Source: Atherix ibis (lineage: Eukaryota; Arthropoda; Insecta; Diptera; Athericidae). Taken from it: DNA of 64,000 bases. The notes beneath the pieces are model-generated. The model worked only from the letters and a program-made list of their open reading frames with translations. It had not been told where the DNA came from and searched no databases. Positions within the stretch are counted from its first letter, which is position 1; every line of letters begins with the position of its first letter. The position numbers and the translations under genes were made by a program. The DNA is taken from contig OY282605.1 of the NCBI GenBank assembly GCA_958298945.1, positions 124,864,267-124,928,266 of the forward strand, read 5' to 3'. Shown one piece after another: positions 50,885-62,700 of the stretch.

Positions 50885-53800
50885 TTGAAAAAACATAAAA
50901 TTCGCGGTACTCGGTCTGTTCAAAAAGTATCGCGAATTTTAAATTTCTGCGGGTTACATATATTCGATTTTCGATTTTTTCGGGGCGTGGTGCATCATGA
51001 GTTCTTGCCACAGGGTAGACGGGTCAATAAGGAATATTATCTGCAAGTTATGAGCAAGTTGCGCGAAGCAATCCGCCAGAAACGTCCAACTTTTTGAAAA
51101 AACACAAAATTCGCGATACTCGGTCTGTTTAAAAAGTATCGCGAATTTTAAATTTCTGCGGGCTACATATATTCGATTTTCGATTTTTTCGGGGCGTGGT
51201 GCATCATGAGTTCTTGCCACAGGGTAGACGGGTCAATAAGGAATATTACCTGCAAGTTATGAGCAAGTTGCGCAAAGCAATCCGCCAGAAACGTCCAACT
51301 TTTTGAAAAAACACAAAATTCGCGATACTCGGTCTGTTCAAAAAGTATCGCGAATTTTAAATTTCTGCGGGTTACATATATTCGATTTTCGATTTTTTCA
51401 GGTCGTGGTGCATCATGAGTTCTTGCCACATGGTAGAACGGTCAATAAGGAATATTACCTGCAAGTTATGAGCAAGTTGCGCGAAGCAATCCCCCAGAAA
51501 CGTCCAACTTTTTGAAAAAACTCAAAATTCGCGATACTCGGTCTGTTCAAAAAGTATCGCGAATTTTGAATTTCTGCGGGTTACATATATTCGATTTTCG
51601 ATTTTTTTGGGGCGTGGTGCATCATGAGTTCTTGCCACAGGGTAGACGGGTCAATAAGGAATATTACCTGCAAGTTATGAGCAAGTTGCGCGAAGCAATT
51701 CGCCAGAAACGTCCAACTTTTTGAAAAAACACAAAATTCGCGATACTCGGTCTGTTTAAAAAGTATCGCGAATTTTAAATTTCTGCGGGTTACATATATT
51801 CGATTTTCGATTTTTTCGGGGCGTGGTGCATCATGAGTTCTTGCCACAGGGTAGACGGGTCAATAAGGAATATTATCTGCAAGTTATGAGCAAGTTGCGC
51901 GAAGCAATCCGCCAGAAACGTCCAACTTTTTGAAAAAACACAAAATTCGCGATACTCGGTCTGTTTAAAAAGTATCGCGAATTTTAAATTTCTGCGGGCT
52001 ACATATATTCGATTTTCGATTTTTTCGGGGCGTGGTGCATCATGAGTTCTATGGTAGAACGGTCAATAAGGAATATGACCTGCAAGCTATGAGCAAGTTG
52101 CGCGAAGCAATCCGCCAGAAACGTCCAACTTTTTGAAAAAACACAAAATTCGCGATACTCGGTCTGTTCAAAAAGTATCGTCAATTTTGAATTTCTGCGT
52201 GTAACATATATTCGATTTTCGATTTTTTCGGGGCGTGGTGCATCATGAGTTCTTGCCACAGGGTAGAACGGTCAATAAGGAATATTACCTGCAAGTTATG
52301 AGCAAGTTACGCAAAGCAATCCGCCAGAAACGTCCAACTTTTTGAAAAGCATAAAATTCGCGGTACTCGGTCTGTTCAAAAAGTATCGCGAATTTTAAAT
52401 TTCTGCGGGTTACATATATTCGATTTTTGATTTTTTCGGGGCGTGGTGCATCATGAGTTCTTGGGTAGAACGGTCAATAAGGAATATGACCTGCAAGCTA
52501 TGAGCAAGTTGCGCGAAGCAATCCGCCAGAAACGTCCAACTTTTTGAAAAAACACAAAATTCGCGATACTCGGTCTGTTCAAAAAGTATCGCCAATTTTG
52601 AATTTCTGCGTGTAACATATATTCGATTTTCGATTTTTTCGGGGCGTGGTGCATCATGAGTTCTTGCCACAGGGTAGAACGGTCAATAAGGAATATTACC
52701 TGCAAGTTATGAGCAAGTTACGCAAAGCAATCCGCCAGAAACGTCCAACTTTTTGAAAAAACATAAAATTCGCGGTACTCGGTCTGTTCAAAAAGTATCG
52801 CGAATTTTAAATTTCTGCGGGTTACATATATTCGATTTTCGATTTTTTCGGGGCGTGGTGCATCATGAGTTCTTGGGTAGAACGGTCAATAAGGAATATG
52901 ACCTGCAAGCTATGAGCAAGTTGCGCGAAGCAATCCGCCAGAAACGTCCAACTTTTTGAAAAAACACAAAATTCGCGATACTCGGTCTGTTCAAAAAGTA
53001 TCGCCAATTTTGAATTTCTGCGTGTAACATATATTCGATTTTCGATTTTTTCGGGGCGTGGTGCATCATGAGTTCTTGCCACAGGGTAGAACGGTCAATA
53101 AGGAATATTACCTGCAAGTTATGAGCAAGTTACGCAAAGCAATCCGCCAGAAACGTCCAACTTTTTGAAAAAACATAAAATTCGCGGTACTCGGTCTGTT
53201 CAAAAAGTATCGCGAATTTTAAATTTCTGCGGGTTACATATATTCGATTTTCGATTTTTTCGGGGCGTGGTGCATCATGAGTTCTTGCCACAGGGTAGAC
53301 GGGTCAATAAGGAATATTATCTGCAAGTTATGAGCAAGTTGCGCGAAGCAATCCGCCAGAAACGTCCAACTTTTTGAAAAAACACAAAATTCGCGATACT
53401 CGGTCTGTTTAAAAAGTATCGCGAATTTTAAATTTCTGCGGGCTACATATATTCGATTTTCGATTTTTTCGGGGCGTGGTGCATCATGAGTTCTTGCCAC
53501 AGGGTAGACGGGTCAATAAGGAATATTACCTGCAAGTTATGAGCAAGTTGCGCGAAGCAATCCGCCAGAAACGTCCAACTTTTTGAAAAAACACAAAATT
53601 CGCGATACTCGGTCTGTTCAAAAAGTATCGCGAATTTTAAATTTCTGCGGGTTACATATATTCGATTTTCGATTTTTTCGGGTCGTGGTGCATCATGAGT
53701 TCTTGCCACATGGTAGAACGGTCAATAAGGAATATTACCTGCAAGTTATGAGCAAGTTGCGCGAAGCAATCCCCCAGAAACGTCCAACTTTTTGAAAAAA

Positions 53801-54290
53801 CTCAAAATTCGCGATACTCGGTCTGTTCAAAAAGTATCGCGAATTTTGAATTTCTGCGGGTTACATATATTCGATTTTCGATTTTTTTGGGGCGTGGTGC
53901 ATCATGAGTTCTTGCCACAGGGTAGACGGGTCAATAAGGAATATTACCTGCAAGTTATGAGCAAGTTGCGCGAAGCAATTCGCCAGAAACGTCCAACTTT
54001 TTGAAAAAACACAAAATTCGCGATACTCGGTCTGTTTAAAAAGTATCGCGAATTTTAAATTTCTGCGGGTTACATATATTCGATTTTCGATTTTTTCGGG
54101 GCGTGGTGCATCATGAGTTCTTGCCACAGGGTAGACGGGTCAATAAGGAATATTATCTGCAAGTTATGAGCAAGTTGCGCGAAGCAATCCGCCAGAAACG
54201 TCCAACTTTTTGAAAAAACACAAAATTCGCGATACTCGGTCTGTTTAAAAAGTATCGCGAATTTTAAATTTCTTCGGGTTACATATATTC
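50885..54290 (+). repeat. Duplicated block C, offset 2280 bp, containing a shortened dimer family
   Basis: Runs at 50885, 51163, 51303 and 51512 recur at 53165, 53443, 53583 and 53792. Between them a two-monomer unit of 412 bp is repeated. One of its monomers has lost the CCACAG-type hexamer, leaving GAGTTCTTGGGTAGAACGG (52455 and 52867). A related shortened monomer lies near 52045. Confidence 0.75.
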
Positions 54291-57147
54291 GATTTTCGAT
54301 TTTTTCGGTGCGTGGTGCATCATGAGTTCTTGCCACAGGGTAGACGGGTCAATAATGAATATTACCTGCAAGTTATGAGCAAGTTGCGCGAAGCAATCCG
54401 CCAGAAACGTCCAACTTTTTGAAAAAACACAAAATTCGCGATACTCGGTCTGTTCAAAAAGTATCGCGAATTTTAAATTTCTGCGGGTTACATATATTCG
54501 ATTTTCGATTTTTTCGGGTCGTGGTGCATCATGAGTTCTTGCCACATGGTAGAACGGTCAATAAGGAATATTACCTGCAAGTTATGAGCAAGTTGCGCGA
54601 AGCAATCCCCCAGAAACGTCCAACTTTTTGAAAAAACTCAAAATTCGCGATACTCGGTCTGTTTAAAAAGTATCGCGAATTTTAAATTTCTGCGGGTTAC
54701 ATATATTCGATTTTCGATTTTTTCGGGGCGTGGTGCATCATGAGTTCTTGCCACAAGGTAGACGGGTCAATAAGGAATATTATCTGCAAGTTATGAGCAA
54801 GTTGCGCGAAGCAATCCGCCAGAAACGTCCAACTTTTTGAAAAAACACAAAATTCGCGATACTCGGTCTGTTTAAAAAGTATCGCGAATTTTAAATTTCT
54901 GCGGGTTACATATATTCGATTTTCGATTTTTTCGGGGCGTGGTGCATCATGAGTTCTTGCCACAGGGTAGACGGGTCAATAAGGAATATTACCTGCAAGT
55001 TATGAGCAAGTTGCGCGAAGCAATCCGCCAGAAACGTCCAACTTTTTGAAAAAACACAAAATTCGCGATACTCGGTCTGTTCAAAAAGTATCGCGAATTT
55101 TAAATTTCTGCGGGTTACATATATTCGATTTTCGATTTTTTCGGGTCGTGGTGCATCATGAGTTCTTGCCACATGGTAGAACGGTCAATAAGGAATATTA
55201 CCTGCAAGTTATGAGCAAGTTGCGCGAAGCAATCCCCCAGAAACGTCCAACTTTTTGAAAAAACTCAAAATTCGCGATACTCGGTCTGTTTAAAAAGTTT
55301 CGCGAATTTTAAATTTCTGCGTGTAACATATATTCGATTTTCGATTTTTTCGGGGCGTGGTGCATCATGAGTTCTTGCCACAGGGTAGAACGGTCAATAA
55401 GGAATATTACCTGCAAGTTATGAGCAAGTTACGCAAAGCAATCCGCCAGAAACGTCCAACTTTTTGAAAAAACATAAAATTCGCGGTACTCGGTCTGTTC
55501 AAAAAGTATCGCGAATTTTAAATTTCTGCGGGTTACATATATTCGATTTTCGATTTTTTCGGGGCGTGGTGCATCATGAGTTCTTGCCACAAGGTAGACG
55601 GGTCAATAAGGAATATTATCTGCAAGTTATGAGCAAGTTGCGCGAAGCAATCCGCCAGAAACGTCCAACTTTTTGAAAAAACACAAAATTCGCGATACTC
55701 GGTCTGTTTAAAAAGTATCGCGAATTTTAAATTTCTGCGGGTTACATATATTCGATTTTCGATTTTTTCGGGGCGTGGTGCATCATGAGTTCTTGCCACA
55801 GGGTAGACGGGTCAATAAGGAATATTACCTGCAAGTTATGAGCAAGTTGCGCGAAGCAATCCGCCAGAAACGTCCAACTTTTTGAAAAAACACAAAATTC
55901 GCGATACTCGGTCTGTTCAAAAAGTATCGCGAATTTTAAATTTCTGCGGGTTACATATATTCGATTTTCGATTTTTTCGGGTCGTGGTGCATCATGAGTT
56001 CTTGCCACAGGGTAGACGGGTCAATAAGGAATATTATCTGCAAGTTATGAGCAAGTTGCGCGAAGCAATCCGCCAGAAACGTCCAACTTTTTGAAAAAAC
56101 ACAAAATTCGCGATACTCGGTCTGTTTAAAAAGTATCGCGAATTTTAAATTTCTGCGGGTTACATATATTCGATTTTCGATTTTTTCGGGGCGTGGTGCA
56201 TCATGAGTTCTTGCCACAGGGTAGACGGGTCAATAAGGAATATTACCTGCAAGTTATGAGCAAGTTGCGCGAAGCAATCCGCCAGAAACGTCCAACTTTT
56301 TGAAAAAACACAAAATTCGCGATACTCGGTCTGTTCAAAAAGTATCGCAAATTTTAAATTTCTGCGGGTTACATATATTCGATTTTCGATTTTTTCAAGG
56401 CGTGGTGCACCATGAGTTCTTGCCACAGGGTAGACGGGTCAATAAGGAATATTACCTGCAAGTTATGAGCAAGTTGCGCGAAGCAATCCGCCAGAAACGT
56501 CCAACTTTTTGAAAAAACACAAAATTCGCGATACTCGGTCTGTTCAAAAAGTATCGCCAATTTTGAATTTCTGCGTGTAACATATATTCGATTTTCGATT
56601 TTTTCGGGGCGTGGTGCATCATGAGTTCTTGCCACAGGGTAGAACGGTCAATAAGGAATATTACCTGCAAGTTATGAGCAAGTTGCGCGAAGCAATCCGC
56701 CAGAAACATCCAACTTTTTGAAAAAACACAAAATTCGCGGTACTCGGTCTGTTTAAGAAGTATCGCGAATTTTAAATTTCTGCGGGTTACATATATTCGA
56801 TTTTCGATTTTTTCGGGGCGTGGTGCATCATGAGTTCTTGCCACAGGGTAGACGGGTCAATAAGGAATATTACCTGCAAGTTATGAGCAAGTTGCGCGAA
56901 GCAATTCGCCAGAAACGTCCAACTTTTTGAAAAAACACAAAATTCGCGATACTCGGTCTGTTCAAAAAGTATCGCGAATTTTAAATTTCTGCGAGTTACA
57001 TATATTCGATTTTCGATTTTTTCGGGGCGTGGTGCATCATGAGTTCTTGCCACAGGGTAGAACGGTCAATAAGGAATATTACCTGCAAGTTATGAGCAAG
57101 TTGCGCGAAGCAATCCGCCAGAAACGTCCAACTTTTTGAAAAAACAC

Positions 57148-57191
57148 AAAATTCGCGATACTCGGTCTGTTCAAAAAGTATCGCGAATTTT
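57148..57191. repeat. Inverted repeat at each monomer junction (representative)
   Basis: AAAATTCGCGATAC (57148-57161) is the exact reverse complement of GTATCGCGAATTTT (57178-57191), with a 16-base loop. These are the inner parts of the two transposon ends, brought together by head-to-tail joining, so the hairpin recurs at nearly every junction in the array. Confidence 0.9.
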
Positions 57192-57369
57192 GAATTTCTG
57201 CGGGTTACATATATTCGATTTTCGATTTTTTCAAGGCGTGGTGCATCATGAGTTCTTGCCACATGGTAGAACGGTCAATAAGGAATATTACTTGCAAGTT
57301 ATGAGCAAGTTGCGCGAAGGAATCCGCCAGAAACGTCCAACTTTTTGAAAAAACACAAAATTCGCGATA
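57161..57369 (+). repeat. Representative satellite monomer
   Basis: One full 209-base unit counted from the C of CTCGGTCTG to the base before the next. Terminal sequence: 57161-57191. Non-coding 5' part: about 57192-57232. Transposase-derived part: about 57233-57338 (GVVHHEFLPHGRTVNKEYYL and onward). Stop TGA: 57346-57348. Right-end sequence: from about 57349. The next unit starts at 57370. Confidence 0.85.
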
Positions 57370-59712
57370 CTCGGTCTGTTCAAAAAGTATCGCGAATTTT
57401 GAATTTCTGCGGGTTACATATATTCGATTTTCGATTTTTTCAAGGCGTGGTGCATCATGAGTTCTTGCCACATGGTAGAACGGTCAATAAGGAATATTAC
57501 CTGCAAGTTATGAGCAAGTTGCGCGAAGCAATTCGCCAGAAACGTCCAACTTTTTGAAAAAACTCAAAATTCGCGATACTCGGTCTGTTCAAAAAGTATC
57601 GCGAATTTTGAATTTCTGCGGGTTACATATATTCGATTTTCGATTTTTTCAAGGCGTGGTGCATCATCAGTTCTTGCCACAGGGTAGACGGGTCAATAAG
57701 GAATATTACCTGCAAGTTATGAGCAAGCTGCGCGAAGCAATCCGCCAGAAACGTCCAACTTTTTGAAAAAACACAAAATTCGCGATACTCGGTCTGTTCA
57801 AAAAGTATCGCCAATTTTGAATTTCTGCGTGTAACATATATTCGATTTTCGATTTTTTCGGGGCGTGGTGCATCATGAGTTCTTGCCACAGGGTAGAACG
57901 GTCAATAAGGAATATTACCTGCAAGTTATGAGCAAGTTGCGCAAAGCAATCCGCCAGAAACGTCCAACTTTTTGAAAAAACACCAAATTCGCGGTACTCG
58001 GTCTGTTTAAAAAGTATCGCGAATTTTGAATTTCTGCGGGTTACATATATTCGATTTTCGATTTTTTCGGGGCGTGGTGCATCATGAGTTCTTGCCACAG
58101 GGTAGAGGGGTCAATAAGGAATATTACCTGCAAGTTATGAGCAAGTTGCGCGAAGCAATTCGCCAGAAACGTCCAACTTTTTGAAAAAACACAAAATTCG
58201 CGATACTCGGTCTGTTCAAAAAGTATCGCCAATTTTGAATTTCTGCGGGTTACATATATTCGATTTTCGATTTTTTCAGGGCGTGGTGCATCATGAGTTC
58301 TTGCCACAGGGTAGACGGGTCAATAAGGAATATTACCTGCAAGTTATGAGCAAGTTGCGCAAAGCAATCCGCCAAAAACGTCCAACTTTTTGAAAAAACA
58401 CAAAATTCGCGATACTCGGTCTGTTCAAAAAGTATCGCGAATTTTGAATTTCTGCGGGTTACATATATTCGATTTTCGAATTTTTCAAGGCGTGGTGCAT
58501 CATGAGTTCTTGCCACAGGGTAGACGGGTCAATAAGGAATATTACCTGCAAGTTATGAGCAAGTTGCGCGAAGCAAACCGCCAGAAACGTCCAACTTTTT
58601 GAAAAAACACAAAATTCGCGATACTCGGTCTGTTTAAAAAGTATCGCGAATTTTAAATTTCTGCGGGTTACATATATTCGATTTTCGATTTTTTCGGGGC
58701 GTGGTGCATCATTAGTTCTTGCCACAGGGTAGACGGGTCAATAAGGAATATTATCTGCAAGTTATGAGCAAGTTGCGCGAAGCAATCCGCCAGAAACGTC
58801 CAACTTTTTGAAAAAACACAAAATTCGCGATACTCGGTCTGTTTAAAAAGTATCGCGAATTTTAAATTTCTGAGGGTTACATATATTCGATTTTCGATTT
58901 TTTCGGGGCGTGGTGCATCATGAGTTCTTGCCACAGGGTAGACGGGTCAATAAGGAATATTACCTGCAAGTTATGAGCAAGTTGCGCGAAGCAATCCGCC
59001 AGAAACGTCCAACTTTTTGAAAAAACACAAAATTCGCGATACTCGGTCTGTTCAAAAAGTATCGCCAATTTTGAATTTCTGCGTGTAACATATATTCGAT
59101 TTTCGATTTTTTCGGGGCGTGGTGCATCATGAGTTCTTGCCACAGGGTAGACGGGTCAATAAGGAATATTACCTGCAAGTTATGAGCAAGTTGCGCGAAG
59201 CAATCCGCCAGAAACGTCCAACTTTTTGAAAAAACACAAAATTCGCGATACTCGGTCTGTTCAAAAAGTATCGCGAATTTTAAATTTCTGCGGGTTACAT
59301 ATATTCGATTTTCGATTTTTTCGGGGCGTGGTGCATCATGAGTTCTTGCCACATGGTAGAACGGTCAATAAGGAATATTATCTGCAAGTTATGAGCAAGT
59401 TGCGCGAAGCAATCCGCCAGAAACGTCCAACTTTTTGAAAAAACACAAAATTCGCGATACTCGGTCTGTTCAAAAAGTATCGCGAATTTTGAATTTCTGC
59501 GGGTTATATATATTCGATTTTCGATTTTTTCAAGGCGTGGTGCATCATGAGTTCTTGCCACAGGGTAGATGGGTCAATAAGGAATATTACCTGCAAGTTA
59601 TGAGCAAGTTGCGCAAAGCAATCCGCCAGAAACGTCCAACATTTTGAAAAAACACAAAATTCGCGATACTCGGTCTGTTCAAAAAGTATCACGAATTTTA
59701 AATTTCTGCGGG

Positions 59713-62700
59713 TTACATATATTCGATTTTCGATTTTTTCGGGGCGTGGTGCATCATGAGTTCTTGCCACATTGTAGAACGGTCAATAAGGAATATTACC
59801 TGCAAGTTATGAGCAAGTTGCGCGAAGCAATCCGCCAGAAACGTCCAACTTTTTGAAAAAACACAAAATTCGCGATACTCGGTCTGTTGAAAAGGTATCG
59901 CCAATTTTGAATTTCTGCGTGTAACATATATTCGATTTCAGATTTTTTCGGGGCGTGGTGCATCATGAGTTCTTGCCACAGGGTAGAACGGTCAATAAGG
60001 AATATTACCTGCAAGTTATGAGCAAGTTGCGCGAAGCAATCCGCCAGAAACGTCCAACTTTTTGAAAAAAACACAAAATTCGCGATACTCGGTCTGTTCA
60101 AAAAGTATCGCCAATTTTGAATTTCTGCGTGTTACATATATTCGATTTTCGATTTTTTCGGGGCGTGGTGCATCATGAGTTTTTGCCACAGGGTAGAACG
60201 GTCAATAAGGAATATTACCTGCAAGTTATGAGCAAGTTGCGCGAAGCAATCCGCCAGAAACGTCCAACTTTTTGAAAAAACACAAAATTCGCGATACTCG
60301 GTCTGTTTAAAAAGTATCGCGAATTTTAAATTTCTGCGGGTTACATATATTCGATTTTCGATTTTTTCGGGGCGTGGTGCATCATGAGTTCTTGCCACAG
60401 GGTAGACGGGTCAATAAGGAATATTACCTGCAAGTTATGAGCAAGTTGCGCGAAGCAATCCGCCAGAAACGTCCAACTTTTTGAAAAAACACAAAATTCG
60501 CGATACTCGGTCTGTTCAAAAAGTATCGCGAATTTTAAATTTCTGCGGGTTACATATATTCGATTTTCGATTTTTTCGGGGCGTGGTGCATCATGAGTTC
60601 TTGCCACAGGGTAGAACGGTCAATAAGGAATATTACCTGCAAGTTATGAGCAAGTTACGCAAAGCAATCCGCCAGAAACGTCCAACTTTTTGAAAAAACA
60701 CAAAATTCGCGATACTCGGTCTGTTTAAAAAGTATCGCGAATTTTAAATTTCTGCGGGTTACATATATTCGATTTTCGATTTTTTCGGGGCGTGGTGCAT
60801 CATGAGTTCTTGCCACAGGGTAGACGGGTCAATAAGGAATATTACCTGCAAGTTATGAGCAAGTTGCGCGAAGCAATCCGCCAGAAATGTCCAACTTTTT
60901 GAAAAAACACAAAATTCGCGATACTCGGTCTGTTCAAAAAGTATCGCGAATTTTAAATTTCTGCGGGTTACATATATTCGATTTTCGATTTTTTCGGGGC
61001 GTGGTGCATCATGAGTTCTTGCCACATGGTAGAACGGTCAATAAGGAATATTACCTGCAAGTTATGAGCAAGTTGCGCGAAGCAATCCGCCAGAAACGTC
61101 CAAGTTTTTGAAAAAACTCAAAATTCGCGATACTCGGTCTGTTCAAAAAGTATCGCGAATTTTGAATTTCTGCGGGTTACATATATTCGATTTTCGATTT
61201 TTTCAAGGCGTGGTGCATCATGAGTTCTTGCCACAGGGTAGACGGGTCAATAAGGAATATTACCTGCAAGTTATGAGCAAGTTGCGCGAAGCAGTCCGCC
61301 AGAAACGTCCAACTTTTTGAAAAAACACAAAATTCGCGATACTCGGTCTGTTCAAAAAGTATCGCGAATTTTGAATTTCTGCGGGCTACATATATTCGAT
61401 TTTCGATTTTTTCGGGGCGTGGTGCATCATGAGTTCTTGCCACAGGGTAGACGGGTCAATAAGGAATATTACCTGCAAGTTATGAGCAAGTTGCGCGAAG
61501 CAATCCGCCAGAAACGTCCAACTTTTTGAAAAAACACAAAATTCGCGGTACTCGGTCTGTTTAAAAAGTATCGCGAATTTTAAATTTCTGCGGGTTACAT
61601 ATATTCGATTTTCGATTTTTTCAAGGCGTGGTGCATCATGAGTTCTTGCCACAGGGTAGACGGGTCAATAAGGAATATTACCTGCAAGTTATGAGCAAGT
61701 TGCGCGAAGCAATCCGCCAGAAACGTCCAACTTTTTGAAAAAACACAAAATTCGCGATACTCGGTCTGTTCAAAAAGTATCGCCAATTTTGAATTTCTGC
61801 GTGTAACATATATTCGATTTTCGATTTTTTCGGGGCGTGGTGCATCATCAGTTCTTGCCACAGGGTAGACGGGTCAATAAGGAATATTACCTGCAAGTTA
61901 TGAGCAAGTTGCGCGAAGCAATCCGCCAGAAACGTCCAACTTTTTGAAAAAACACAAAATTTGCGATACTCGGTCTATTCAAAAAGTATCGCGAATTTTA
62001 AATTTCTGCGTGTAACATATATTCGATTTTCGATTTTTTCGGGGCGTGGTGCATCATGAGTTCTTGCCACATGGTAGAATGGTCAATAAGGAATATTACC
62101 TGCAAGTTATGAGCAAGTTACGCGAAGCAATCCGCCAGAAACGTCCAACTTTTTGAAAAAACACAAAACTCGCGATACTCGGTCTGTTCAAAAAGTATCG
62201 CGAATTTTAAATTTCTGCGGGTTACATATATTCGATTTTCGATTTTTTCGGGGCGTGGTGCATCATGAGTTCTTGCCACAGGGTAGACGGGTCAATAAGG
62301 AATATTATCTGCAAGTTATGAGCAAGTTGCGCGAAGCAATCCACCAGAAACGTCCAACTTTTTGAAAAAACACAAAACTCGCGATACTCGGTCTGTTCAA
62401 AAAGTATCGCGAATTTTAAATTTCTGCGGGTTACATATATTCGATTTTCGATTTTTTCGGGGCGTGGTGCATCATGAGTTCTTGCCACATGGTAGAATGG
62501 TCAATAAGGAATATTACCTGCAAGTTATGAGCAAGTTACGCGAAGCAATCCGCCAGAAACGTCCAACTTTTTGAAAAAACACAAAATTCGCGGTACTCGG
62601 TCTGTTTAAAAAGTATCGCGAATTTTAAATTTCTGCGGGTTACATATATTCGATTTTCGATTTTTTCGGGGCGTGGTGCATCATGAGTTCTTGCCACATT

